This document shows positions 45,000 through 54,084 of a stretch of DNA of 64,000 bases, in pieces; within the stretch, counting starts at the first letter, position 1, and every line of letters starts with the position of its first letter. The translations under genes and the position numbers were made by a program. Under the pieces are notes generated by a model. The model saw only the letters and a list, made by a program, of their open reading frames with translations. It had not been told where the DNA came from and did no database searches. Location of the stretch: contig NZ_CACSIP010000056.1 of assembly GCF_902705885.1 (NCBI RefSeq), positions 181,050-245,049 on the forward strand, read 5' to 3'. This stretch comes from Mycolicibacterium austroafricanum (GTDB taxonomy: Bacteria; Actinomycetota; Actinomycetes; Mycobacteriales; Mycobacteriaceae).

Positions 45000-45422
45000 A
45001 TGGACACGATGGGCGTGCAAGAGAATCCAGTCGAGAAGCAGCAGTCGTTCTACGACGCGGTCGGTGGCCATGCGACCTTCCACGCCATCGTGGCGAAGTT
45101 CTACGAACTGGTGCGGGAGGACGAGATCCTGCGTCCGCTCTATCCGGAGGAAGATCTCGACGGCGCCGAAGAACGGCTGCGGATGTTTCTCGAGCAGTAC
45201 TGGGGCGGACCTCGCACCTACTCCGACCAACGGGGCCATCCGCGGCTCCGGATGCGTCATGCACCGTTTCGGATCGGTTACCTCGAACGTGACGCGTGGT
45301 TGCGGTGTATGCACACCGCGGTGGCCGAGATCGACTCCGAGACGCTCGACGACACCCACCGCCAGGAGTTGATCGGCTATCTGGAGATGGCGGCGCAGTC
45401 GATGGTCAACTCACCGTTCTGA
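45000..45422 (+). CDS. glbO: Truncated hemoglobin O (group II)
   Basis: Heme protein of about 140 residues. SFYDAVGGHATF gives the helix A-B start; RLRMFLEQYWGGPRTYSDQRG carries the distal-site Tyr and Trp/Tyr region, and HPRLRMRHAPFRIG the proximal His. It probably handles O2/NO near the respiratory chain. The start ATG 45000 adds about a dozen residues before the usual beginning; ATG 45009 is possible. It diverges from the HNH gene. Confidence 0.94.
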   Translation: MDTMGVQENPVEKQQSFYDAVGGHATFHAIVAKFYELVREDEILRPLYPEEDLDGAEERLRMFLEQYWGGPRTYSDQRGHPRLRMRHAPFRIGYLERDAWLRCMHTAVAEIDSETLDDTHRQELIGYLEMAAQSMVNSPF

Positions 45423-45435
45423 CGTCGCCACCCCC

Positions 45436-45498
45436 CGCCGGAACGGTATTCCAGCAGGCGTTCTCTCACATTTTCGCTGCTGGAATACCGTTCCGGCG
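45436..45498. terminator. 22-bp perfect inverted repeat between convergent genes
   Basis: CGCCGGAACGGTATTCCAGCAG is followed after 19 nt by its exact reverse complement (45477-45498). It stands 13 bp after glbO and 13 bp before the end of the convergent gene, where a bidirectional terminator is expected. The stem is unusually long and perfect for a terminator. Confidence 0.7.
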
Positions 45499-45511
45499 CA
45501 AAGGGGGGCGG

Positions 45512-46174
45512 TCAGCGCAGGACCACGGCCGGGTCGCCGCGACGGCGGTAGACGGTGCCGAACCGTGCGTCGATACGAAGCCAGGAGGGCATCGCCCGTA
45601 CCCGCACCACCTCGTCGGCGCCGACCGACTCCGGCGTCTGCGGCAGAAAGCCCATCGCGGTCAGGGCGAACACGCACCGCATCGGGATCCCGAGGCTCTC
45701 CCCGCCGGCAGTGACGGCGACGACCTCCTGATCCAACAGCGACGCAGGCGGGCCGTGCGCGCTGGAATGTTCCTTGGCCAGATCCACCCCCTGCTGGGCC
45801 AGGTCCAGGACCGCCCGTGCAGGCACGTCGTCGAGATGAACGAAGCCGGTGTCCGGCGGCAGAACTCCCCGCCAGGCTGAGTCCATCCCGAAACCCGGGT
45901 CGACATATCCGTCGTCGCCGTCCATGGCCGCCAGCCCCGACAGCAGTGCGTCTGCCCCCGCGCAGAGATCGGCGGGCCGCACCCGGCCGCCCACCACCCT
46001 GCTGGCCAGCACATCAAACCCGGTGGCGACCCAGGCGACGATCACTCCGCCCGGACGTTCCCGCAGCCGGACCACTGTCGCCTCGTCGAGTCGCCGCGCG
46101 CGCTCGGTGAAGGTCGACAGATCGTCGCGGTGGCTACTGCCGCCGAGCCAGACACCCCGCTCTGCGCCGATCAT
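45512..46174 (-). CDS. Conserved hypothetical protein (Rv2474c type)
   Basis: Protein of 220 residues without membrane segments. It has an N-terminal VIVAWVATGFDVLASRVVGG block, a middle part ADALLSGLAAMDGDDGYVDPGF with alternating acidic and glycine residues, and a C-terminal half LGIPMRCVFALTAMGFLP...WLRIDARFGTVYRRRG. I do not recognise a known fold. ATG 46174 overlaps the thioesterase stop by 4 bp, so it is the last gene of the gdh operon and is translated by coupling. Confidence 0.75.
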   Translation of the reverse strand: MIGAERGVWLGGSSHRDDLSTFTERARRLDEATVVRLRERPGGVIVAWVATGFDVLASRVVGGRVRPADLCAGADALLSGLAAMDGDDGYVDPGFGMDSAWRGVLPPDTGFVHLDDVPARAVLDLAQQGVDLAKEHSSAHGPPASLLDQEVVAVTAGGESLGIPMRCVFALTAMGFLPQTPESVGADEVVRVRAMPSWLRIDARFGTVYRRRGDPAVVLR

Positions 46175-46590
46175 CGCGTCCAGCGTTGCAGGTACTGCCG
46201 CTGTGGCTCCGAGAGTCGTTGCAGTCGTTGTTCCTCGATGTGCACCGCGGCCAGTTGGGTCTCGGCGATGACGGCGGGTTTGGAGTCGGGCGGCGCGCCG
46301 ACCGAGCGCACCTCGTAGCCCATCGTGAAGTCCACGGCCCTGACCCGCTTCGACCACATCGTGACCTGCAGTGGGGAATCGACGAGCCGGAGTTGACCTT
46401 TGTAGACGATCTTCACCTCGGCGATCAGCAGCCCGATCGTGGTGATCTCCTCGCCGAACGGTTCCCGCAGAAACGGGATCCGAGCCTCCTCGAGGATCGT
46501 CACCATCGTCGCGTGGTTGATGTGCTGGTACATGTCGATGTCTGACCAGCGCACATGGACCGGCGCGGTGAACCCGTGCTGGCCCGTCAC
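46171..46590 (-). CDS. Acyl-CoA thioesterase (4HBT family, Rv2475c type)
   Basis: Hot-dog-fold protein of 139 residues. The 4HBT active-site pattern is VHVRWSDIDMYQHINHATMVTIL, with Asp17/Asp19 and the HxNxA segment, and EVKIVYKGQLRLVDSPLQV in the core. It hydrolyses acyl- or hydroxybenzoyl-type CoA esters. The GTG start at 46590 overlaps the gdh stop by 4 bp (GTGA). Confidence 0.88.
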   Translation of the reverse strand: MTGQHGFTAPVHVRWSDIDMYQHINHATMVTILEEARIPFLREPFGEEITTIGLLIAEVKIVYKGQLRLVDSPLQVTMWSKRVRAVDFTMGYEVRSVGAPPDSKPAVIAETQLAAVHIEEQRLQRLSEPQRQYLQRWTR

Positions 46591-49500
46591 CCCGTCGAAC
46601 CCGTTCCGCTCGTCCTCGTCATGCTGCGAATCTGGCGAGCCGCCACCGACAACGTCGCCAGGTCGTGCTCACCGCTCTCGTAGAGTTCGGTCAGCGTGCG
46701 TCGGGCCCGCCGGACCCGTGAGCTGTTGGTCAGCTCCCATTCGGCGATCTTCTCCTCACCGTTCTCGTCGGGCTCGCCGCCGGCCAGCACGTCGAAGCAC
46801 AACGCCCTCAGCGAACCGTAGATGTCATCGCGAATCGCCAACCGCGCCAACGCATGCCAGCGGTCGTCCCGGGACAGTCGGGAGACCGCGGTGAGCAGCC
46901 CGTCGGTGCCGAAATGGTCCATCAGCGCGAAGTAGGTATCGGCGACCTCCGCCTGGTCGCGGTCGACGATGTCGGCGATGTCGATCACGTCGAGCAGGCT
47001 GAACTGATAGAGCCCCGTCGCGACCATGTAGGCCAGATCCTTCGGAACACCCTGGGAGCTGAACTCCCCCGCCTCGCTGCCGACGATCGCGGCGTCATCA
47101 CCGCGCAGCCATTCCGGCATCCGCGGGGTGAGCGCGGCGACCTTGTCGGCGAACCGGTTGATCTCGGCGCCCACCGCCAACGGTTGCGGCCGGTAGTTCA
47201 GCAGCCAGCGGGTCGCGCGGTCGATGAGCCGACGCAGGTCCAGTGTCATCCGGTCGGTCACGGCCACCGAAACCCCGGCAGCGTAGGCGTCCCGGATCTG
47301 GTCCCGCACCCGGCCGAACCCGAAGATGGCGTCGGCGGCGACGTAGCTGCGCACCGCGTCGATCGGGGCCACCCCGACGTCCTCGGCGACCCGGTAGGCA
47401 TACGAGATGCCTGCGGTGTCGACCATGTCGTTGACCAGCATCGTGGCCACGATCTCCCGACGCAACTGGTGCGACCGGATCTCGGTGCTGAACTGCTCAC
47501 GCAACGTGGACGGGAAGTACGACGGCAGCCGAGCCGCGAACACCTCCTGGTCGGGCAGTTCGCCGGACAGCAGATCGTCCTTGAGCGCCAGCTTGACGTG
47601 TGCCATCAGGGTTGCCAGCTCCGGTGAGGTCAGACCGATGCCGGCCTCGGTACGACGCCGGATCTCCTTCTCCGACGGCAGGGCCTCGAGTTCGCGGTTG
47701 AGGCCGCGCTCCTCCACGAAATCCCTGATCATGCGCGAATGCACCGACAGCAGGCTGGCGGTGTTCGCCCGGCTGGTGCCCATCAGGTCGTTCTGACTCT
47801 CGTTGTCGGCCAACACGAGTCGGCCGACTTCATCGGTCATCGACAGCAGCAGCTCGGAACGTTCCGCCGGATCGACCTTGCCCGCAGTCACCAGCGAATC
47901 GATCAGGATCTTGATGTTGACCTCGTGATCGGAGCAGTCGACGCCCGCGGAGTTGTCCATCGCGTCGGTGTTGACCCGCCCGCCGACCAGATCGAACTCG
48001 ATACGCCCCAGTGAGGTCACGCCCAGGTTGCCGCCCTCACCGATCACCTTGGCGCGCACCTGATTCCCGTTGACCCGCACCGCGTCGTTGGCGCGGTCGC
48101 CGACGTCGGCGTCGGCTTCGGACTCCGCCTTGATGTAGGTGCCGATGCCGCCGTTGAACAGCAGATCGGCGGGTGCTTTGAGGATGGCCTTCATCAGAGC
48201 CGGCGGTGTCAGCTCGGCGGTCTCGTCCTCGATGCCCAACGCGGCGCGCGCTTCGGGACTGATCGGGATGGATTTCTGCTGGCGACTGTAGACACCTCCG
48301 CCGGGGCTGATCAGCGAGCTGTCGTAGTCCTCCCAGCTGGAGCGTGGCAGGTCGAACAGCCGCTTACGCTCCTGCCATGACGTGGCGGCGTCGGGGTTCG
48401 GATCGATGAAGATGTGCCGGTGGTCGAAAGCGGCGAGCAGCCGGATGTGCTCGGAGAGCAACATCCCGTTGCCGAACACATCGCCGCTCATGTCACCGAC
48501 GCCGACGACGGTGAATTCCTCGGACTGGGTGTCGACACCCATCTCACGGAAATGGCGTTTCACCGACTCCCATGCCCCCTTGGCGGTGATCCCCATCGCC
48601 TTGTGGTCGTAACCGACCGAGCCGCCGGAGGCGAATGCGTCGCCCAGCCAGAACCCGTAGGACTGGGCGACTTCGTTGGCGATGTCGGAGAACGTCGCGG
48701 TGCCCTTGTCCGCGGCGACCACGAGATAGGCGTCGTCGCCGTCGCGCCGGACCACTTCCGGTGGTGTGACGATCTCACCGGTGGCCTTGTCCACGTTGTC
48801 GGTGACGTCCAGAAGGCCGGCGATGAACAGCCGGTAACAGGCCACGCCTTCTTCCCGGGTGGCGTCACGATCGACTGCCGGGTCGCCGGTCAGCTCGGGG
48901 GGGTTCTTGACGACGAATCCGCCCTTGGCGCCGACGGGCACGATGACCGCGTTCTTGACGGCCTGCGCTTTCACCAGACCCAGGATCTCGGTGCGGAAAT
49001 CCTCACGGCGGTCAGACCAGCGCAGGCCACCGCGGGCGACGAAGCCGAACCGCAGGTGCACGCCCTCCACCCGGGGCGAGTAGACGAAGATCTCGAACTT
49101 GGGCCGTGGCAGCGGGAGTTCGTCGATCAGCTCAGGGTTGAGCTTGAACGACAACACGTTCTGTGCGCGAGCCGAGTCCTGTCGTCCGACGAAGTAGTTG
49201 GTACGCAGCGTGGCTTGGATCATCGACGCGAACGCGCGCAGAACCCTGTCGGTGTCCAGACTGACCAGTGCGTCGATGTCGGCCGAGACCGCGGCGGCGG
49301 CCGCCTGGGCATTGCGGTTCGCGGCGCCCCCGTTGGCGTCGGACGGATCGAACAGTGCCTGAAACAGTTCCACCAGTGAGCGGGCGGTCCCGGCGTGGTC
49401 GTTGAGAACCGTCGCGATGTGTGGCTGGCTGTACGGGAATCCGGCCTGCCGCAGGTATTTCGCGTAGGCACGCAGGAGCGCGACCTGCTGCCACGTCATC

Positions 49501-51455
49501 CCGGCCCGCAGCACGAGTTCGTTGAACCGGTCGATCTCGGCATGACCGTGCCAGATCGCGGTGACGGCATCGGCGAAACGTTGCGAGCTGGCTTCCCGCT
49601 CTGGCCCCGCCGGCGCCTCGGGGATTCCGCGGTGCGGCGACACCTTGAACTGGTAGATCCACACCTGCAGCCCGTCCGGGCGGGTGACCGTGAACGGCCG
49701 CTCCTCGAGCACCACCACACCCATGGATTGCAGCATCGGCAGCAGCTGACTCAACGAGGCCGAACGTCCACCGAGATACCAGACGAGATGGGACACCCCG
49801 GCCTCGGCGGTGTCGTCCAGCACCAGCTTGACGGTGTCGTCTTCGAGTTCTTCGACGATCGCGATGTCGTCGAGGGCATGCAACGGCGTGATCGCCTGCT
49901 TGTACACCTCGGTGAACGCCGTGGCGTAGTGCTCTGCGGTCGCCTGCTCGATCGCGCCGGCCTTGACCGCGCCGAGCAGCCGGTCCGCCCAGGTGCGGGC
50001 GGCCTCGGTGAGCAGATCCTGGAGCCGGAACTCGTTGGCCTCCGACAGATCGACGTCGCGCTGAGAAGATCCTTCCGGCAGCAGCACAGTGAAATGCACT
50101 ACCGCCCAGGGTGATTCACTGACCCGGGCAGCGTAGTCGATGCTGACACCGCCGAGCTCGCGGACAAGGATCTCCTGCATCGCCAAGCGCACCGCGGTGG
50201 TATAGCGGTCACGCGGCAGATACACCAGGCAGGACACAAAATGCGCGAGGCGGTCGGCCCGCATGAACAGCAGGGTGCGGCGCCGCGATCCCAGTTCCAC
50301 GACGGCCATCGACATGTCGAGAAGTTCTCTGGCGCTCAGCGCGAACAGCTCGGAGCGGGGAATGGTCTGCATGATGTCGAGCAGCAGCTGACCGGGGTGG
50401 CTGGGGTCACTGTGGGCCATCGCCAGGGCGTCGTTGACCCGGCGGGAGATCAGCGGGATCTCGAGGACGTTGGCGTTCATCGCCGCGACGGTGAACAGAC
50501 CGACGAACCTGTGCTCCACCGCGGCCGACGCGTCCCCGCCCTCCGATTGCTCACGAACCACCACGATCTGCGGGTAGGCGCCGTATCGCAGGAAACTCGG
50601 AATCGTGGCCTGCGCCAACGCCAGCAGGTCGTCGTCGGCGGTCAATTGCGGCAACACATCCTGGCGCAGGCGAAGAACGCCGAGGCGGCTGGACGAGTCG
50701 ACCGTCGCTTCCCCATCGCGAACCGGGCAGCGCTGGTAGCCCAACAGGATGAAGTGCCCATCGGCCAGCCATCGCAACAACGCCGCGACGTCCTTGCGGT
50801 CCGGGCTGCGGAAGCGGTGCCCCGCGTCGCTGTGCAGTTCGGCGGCCAGGCCGCGCAACGTCGCCGCCATGGCAGCTGAATCGAGCGCGACCTGCCGGGC
50901 ATCGGCAAGCACCCGCGGCAACAACCTCTCGGCCTCCGCGAGCGAGCCCTTGTCCACCGATTTCGAAAGCTGGATGTGCACCCAGGTCTCGTCGACACCG
51001 GCGTCGAAGCTCGCCTCCGTCGCAGGCGCGATCTCCAGCAGTTCGCCGGCCGCTCCGCGCCGCACCCGGAACACCGGGTTCATGATCGCCTTGTAGGCGA
51101 CCCCGATGCGGTGCAACAGCACGGTGACCGAATCCATCAGCATCGTCGCGTTGTCGGTGACGATCTGCAGTGCCGGACCGAAACCGCCCGCATCGTCGGC
51201 CGAGTAGACGGCGACCCGGGTGGCGCCGGGTGGCCGGTGACTGCTCAGTCGGTACTGCGCCGCCACCAGCGCCGGGCTGGCCGGACTGTCCGTCGTGGAG
51301 CGGGGCACCGGGCCGGTGACCGCAGCTTCGGCCCCGGGGGCACCGCCATGGGGGCCCCGGTAGGTCTCCAGATAGGCGGGCACAAGCCGATCGATCACCT
51401 CATCGGGTACGGAAGCGCCGACTGTGCTGCTGATAGCACCTGGATTCAACGACAT
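46587..51455 (-). CDS. gdh: NAD-specific glutamate dehydrogenase, large (180-kDa class)
   Basis: Protein of 1622 residues, the size of the L_180 NAD-GDH subfamily. The N-terminal half holds ACT-like and regulatory segments. The catalytic core lies at about residues 800-1250: VPVGAKGGFVVKNPP with the active Lys, GSVGYDHKAMGITAKGAWESVKRHF, and the NAD-binding GNGMLLSEHIRLLAAFDHRHIFIDPNP. The C-terminus is helical. It deaminates glutamate to 2-oxoglutarate. ATG 51455 has GGAG 7 nt upstream; the frame in front is discarded. The gene leads a three-gene operon. Confidence 0.95.
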   Translation of the reverse strand: MSLNPGAISSTVGASVPDEVIDRLVPAYLETYRGPHGGAPGAEAAVTGPVPRSTTDSPASPALVAAQYRLSSHRPPGATRVAVYSADDAGGFGPALQIVTDNATMLMDSVTVLLHRIGVAYKAIMNPVFRVRRGAAGELLEIAPATEASFDAGVDETWVHIQLSKSVDKGSLAEAERLLPRVLADARQVALDSAAMAATLRGLAAELHSDAGHRFRSPDRKDVAALLRWLADGHFILLGYQRCPVRDGEATVDSSSRLGVLRLRQDVLPQLTADDDLLALAQATIPSFLRYGAYPQIVVVREQSEGGDASAAVEHRFVGLFTVAAMNANVLEIPLISRRVNDALAMAHSDPSHPGQLLLDIMQTIPRSELFALSARELLDMSMAVVELGSRRRTLLFMRADRLAHFVSCLVYLPRDRYTTAVRLAMQEILVRELGGVSIDYAARVSESPWAVVHFTVLLPEGSSQRDVDLSEANEFRLQDLLTEAARTWADRLLGAVKAGAIEQATAEHYATAFTEVYKQAITPLHALDDIAIVEELEDDTVKLVLDDTAEAGVSHLVWYLGGRSASLSQLLPMLQSMGVVVLEERPFTVTRPDGLQVWIYQFKVSPHRGIPEAPAGPEREASSQRFADAVTAIWHGHAEIDRFNELVLRAGMTWQQVALLRAYAKYLRQAGFPYSQPHIATVLNDHAGTARSLVELFQALFDPSDANGGAANRNAQAAAAAVSADIDALVSLDTDRVLRAFASMIQATLRTNYFVGRQDSARAQNVLSFKLNPELIDELPLPRPKFEIFVYSPRVEGVHLRFGFVARGGLRWSDRREDFRTEILGLVKAQAVKNAVIVPVGAKGGFVVKNPPELTGDPAVDRDATREEGVACYRLFIAGLLDVTDNVDKATGEIVTPPEVVRRDGDDAYLVVAADKGTATFSDIANEVAQSYGFWLGDAFASGGSVGYDHKAMGITAKGAWESVKRHFREMGVDTQSEEFTVVGVGDMSGDVFGNGMLLSEHIRLLAAFDHRHIFIDPNPDAATSWQERKRLFDLPRSSWEDYDSSLISPGGGVYSRQQKSIPISPEARAALGIEDETAELTPPALMKAILKAPADLLFNGGIGTYIKAESEADADVGDRANDAVRVNGNQVRAKVIGEGGNLGVTSLGRIEFDLVGGRVNTDAMDNSAGVDCSDHEVNIKILIDSLVTAGKVDPAERSELLLSMTDEVGRLVLADNESQNDLMGTSRANTASLLSVHSRMIRDFVEERGLNRELEALPSEKEIRRRTEAGIGLTSPELATLMAHVKLALKDDLLSGELPDQEVFAARLPSYFPSTLREQFSTEIRSHQLRREIVATMLVNDMVDTAGISYAYRVAEDVGVAPIDAVRSYVAADAIFGFGRVRDQIRDAYAAGVSVAVTDRMTLDLRRLIDRATRWLLNYRPQPLAVGAEINRFADKVAALTPRMPEWLRGDDAAIVGSEAGEFSSQGVPKDLAYMVATGLYQFSLLDVIDIADIVDRDQAEVADTYFALMDHFGTDGLLTAVSRLSRDDRWHALARLAIRDDIYGSLRALCFDVLAGGEPDENGEEKIAEWELTNSSRVRRARRTLTELYESGEHDLATLSVAARQIRSMTRTSGTGSTG

Positions 51456-51545
51456 TCGCCGCTCCTGACTCGCACGTACGCACCGACCCTCGTTGGCTGT
51501 CACCGACTCCCGGGAGGCGTCGGTCACGCGATCCGCACGACGAGA

Positions 51546-53219
51546 CTATCCTCGTGTGAGCTTCCGATGGGTCACCCTGTGCGGACGAGCCGCTTCGGCC
51601 CCGAGCCGCTCGACCTTGTTCTCCTCATAGCCGCCGAAGTTCCCCTCGAACCAGAACCACTTGGCTTCGTTGTCGTCGTCACCCTCCCACGCCAGGATGT
51701 GGGTGCAGGTGCGATCGAGGAACCAGCGGTCGTGGCTGATGACCACCGCACAGCCGGGGAAGTTCTCCAGTGCGTTCTCCAGCGAGCTCAGCGTTTCGAC
51801 GTCGAGATCGTTGGTCGGCTCGTCCAGCAGGATCAGGTTGCCGCCCTCTTTGAGGGTCAGCGCGAGGTTCAGCCGGTTGCGCTCGCCGCCGGACAGCACA
51901 CCGGCCGGTTTCTGCTGGTCGGGACCCTTGAAGCCGAAGGCCGACACGTATGCCCGGGACGGCATCTCGTTCTGGCCCACCTCGATGTAATCCAGCCCGT
52001 CGGAGACCACCTGCCACACCGTCTTCTTGGGATCGATGCCGGCCCGACTCTGGTCGACGTAGCTCAACTTGACCGTCTCGCCGACCTTGACGGTGCCGCT
52101 GTCGGGCTGCTCGAGACCGACGATCGTCTTGAACAACGTGGTCTTGCCGACACCGTTGGGGCCGATGACGCCGACGATGCCGTTGCGGGGCAGCGTGAAG
52201 GACAGGTCCTTGATCAGAGTCCTTCCCTCGAAACCCTTGTCGAGGTGCTCGACCTCCACGACGACGCTACCCAGACGCGGGCCGGTCGGGATCTGGATCT
52301 CTTCGAAGTCGAGCTTGCGGGTCTTCTCCGCCTCCGCCGCCATCTCCTCATAACGCTGCAGGCGGGCCTTGCTCTTGGCCTGCCTGGCCTTGGCGCCCGA
52401 CCTGACCCATTCGAGCTCGTCCTTGAGGCGCTTCTGCAGTTTGACGTCCTTGCGTCCCTGCACGGCGATGCGCTCGCCCTTCTTCTCCAGGTACGTCGAG
52501 TAGTTGCCCTCGTACGGGTAGGCGCGGCCGCGGTCGAGTTCGAGGATCCATTCGGCGACGTTGTCGAGGAAGTAGCGGTCGTGGGTGACCGCCAGGATGG
52601 CGCCCTTGTACTCGGCGAGGTGCTGCTCGAGCCACAGCACGCTCTCGGCGTCGAGGTGGTTCGTCGGTTCGTCGAGGAGCAGCAGATCCGGCTTGGACAG
52701 CAGCAGCTTGCACAGCGCCACACGCCGACGCTCACCACCGGAGAGGTGGGTGACCGGTTCGTCCGGCGGCGGGCAGCGCAACGCATCCATCGCCTGTTCG
52801 AGCTGCGAGTCGATATCCCAGGCGTCTGCGGCGTCCAGCTCCTCCTGGAGCTTGCCCATCTCTTCCATCAACTCGTCGGTGTAATCGGTCGCCATCAGTT
52901 CGGCGACCTCGTTGTACCGGTTGAGCTTGCCCTTGATCGCGACGCCGTCCTCGACGTTCTCGCGAACCGACTTGGTCTCGTCGAGCTGGGGCTCCTGCTG
53001 CAGGATGCCCACGCTGGCGCCGGGCGCCAGGAACGAGTCGCCGTTGTTGGGCTGGTCCAACCCGGCCATGATCCGCAAGACGCTCGACTTACCGGCCCCG
53101 TTGGGACCGACCACGCCGATCTTCGCGCCCGGAAGGAAGTTCAGCGTGACGTCGTCAAGGATGACCTTGTCGCCGTGCGCCTTGCGGACCTTCCGCATGG
53201 TGTAGATGAATTCGGCCAT
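51546..53219 (-). CDS. ettA: Energy-dependent translational throttle protein EttA (ABC-F)
   Basis: ABC-F ATPase of 557 residues with two nucleotide-binding domains: GPNGAGKSS and GPNGVGKTT as Walker A, LSGGERRRVAL and LSGGERNRLNL as signatures, and LLLDEPTNHLD / ILLDEPTNDLD as Walker B. The arm and P-site tRNA-interaction linker (about 240-310, GERIAVQGRKDVKLQKRL...) mark it as EttA. No membrane part. It binds the ribosomal E site and links initiation to the energy state. Confidence 0.95.
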   Translation of the reverse strand: MAEFIYTMRKVRKAHGDKVILDDVTLNFLPGAKIGVVGPNGAGKSSVLRIMAGLDQPNNGDSFLAPGASVGILQQEPQLDETKSVRENVEDGVAIKGKLNRYNEVAELMATDYTDELMEEMGKLQEELDAADAWDIDSQLEQAMDALRCPPPDEPVTHLSGGERRRVALCKLLLSKPDLLLLDEPTNHLDAESVLWLEQHLAEYKGAILAVTHDRYFLDNVAEWILELDRGRAYPYEGNYSTYLEKKGERIAVQGRKDVKLQKRLKDELEWVRSGAKARQAKSKARLQRYEEMAAEAEKTRKLDFEEIQIPTGPRLGSVVVEVEHLDKGFEGRTLIKDLSFTLPRNGIVGVIGPNGVGKTTLFKTIVGLEQPDSGTVKVGETVKLSYVDQSRAGIDPKKTVWQVVSDGLDYIEVGQNEMPSRAYVSAFGFKGPDQQKPAGVLSGGERNRLNLALTLKEGGNLILLDEPTNDLDVETLSSLENALENFPGCAVVISHDRWFLDRTCTHILAWEGDDDNEAKWFWFEGNFGGYEENKVERLGAEAARPHRVTHRKLTRG

Positions 53220-53325
53220 TGCCGTGGTGTCGCCTTTCTCGATCTCGGTTCGGTTCCGGGATCATCTGGACCTCTGCGATGGTCGGGCCCCATCCTAGGC
53301 GTGGCCGGGTCGGCGGCGTCCGCCG

Positions 53326-53817
53326 CTACGCGCTCAGCGGCAGCTCCTTGCCATCGAGCTCCGGCCGGTCGGTGTCGATCTCGCCGTCGACCTCGGCCTC
53401 GGCCCGGTCATCGGCGCTGACCTCGGCCTCGGCCGAACTCGGCTCCGACGTGAAGTCCGGGTGCCTGCGCTTGTCGAGGCGGACGATGCACCGGGCCAAG
53501 TCAGGCCCCACAGAGGTCGCCCGTATCTCCAGCGATGACCGGCGGTTCCCTTCGCGGTCCTCGTACTCGCTGGTGTACACGTTTCCAACAACGATGACGG
53601 CGTCGCCCTTCCCGAGCCCGGCACCGACTCCGGTGACGAGCCGGCCCCAGCAGTTCACCGTGGCGTAGAGCGAGTTGCCCGGCTCCCAGTTGCCGTCCGC
53701 GGTGCGCCTGCGTGAATTGCTCGCCACCCGGAACTTGATCAGCTCCTGATCGCCGACCCAGCGGCGTTCCGGGTTGGTGACGATGGTGCCCACGACGGCG
53801 ATAGGTGTTTCGAACAT
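53326..53817 (-). CDS. Single-stranded DNA-binding protein, second paralogue (SsbB type)
   Basis: OB-fold protein of 163 residues. FETPIAVVGTIVTNPERRWVG at the start and YATVNCWGRLVTGVGAGLGKGDAVIVVGNVYTSEY in the core are typical SSB blocks. The C-terminal tail is acidic, but the end (GKELPLSA) lacks the DDDIPF protein-interaction tip, so this is the second, non-essential SSB (Rv2478c type) and not the replicative one. A strong GGAGG ribosome-binding site precedes ATG 53817. Confidence 0.88.
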   Translation of the reverse strand: MFETPIAVVGTIVTNPERRWVGDQELIKFRVASNSRRRTADGNWEPGNSLYATVNCWGRLVTGVGAGLGKGDAVIVVGNVYTSEYEDREGNRRSSLEIRATSVGPDLARCIVRLDKRRHPDFTSEPSSAEAEVSADDRAEAEVDGEIDTDRPELDGKELPLSA

Positions 53818-53942
53818 TTGGGGTTCCTCCCTCGATATTTCGGCTACGGGCCAGGCACTGCGCCTGACTCGTGGGTGACACCACCATTCACCGCCGCACC
53901 GCCGACATCCCCGGCGGTGGCTCGGCCCGGGTCGGCCGACGC

Positions 53943-53969
53943 TGTGGATGAGTTGCGCATTGTGGATAA
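53943..53969. promoter_or_regulatory. Two DnaA-box-like 9-mers upstream of the ssb paralogue
   Basis: TGTGGATAA at 53961-53969 is the exact complement of the consensus DnaA box TTATCCACA. TGTGGATGA at 53943-53951 differs at one base and lies 18 bp away in the same orientation. Both stand about 130-150 bp upstream of the ssb paralogue, in a 267-bp gap without genes. Confidence 0.4.
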
Positions 53970-54084
53970 CCGGCGCACAGGTTGATCGGCATGATGGAAC
54001 GGGTCGCCGGCCGCGCCGCGCCGGGTTCCCTGGCAGGGCGTGCGCTCTGGCCGCGGGGACGGTACTCAGGGCCGGCCCGCCGGG

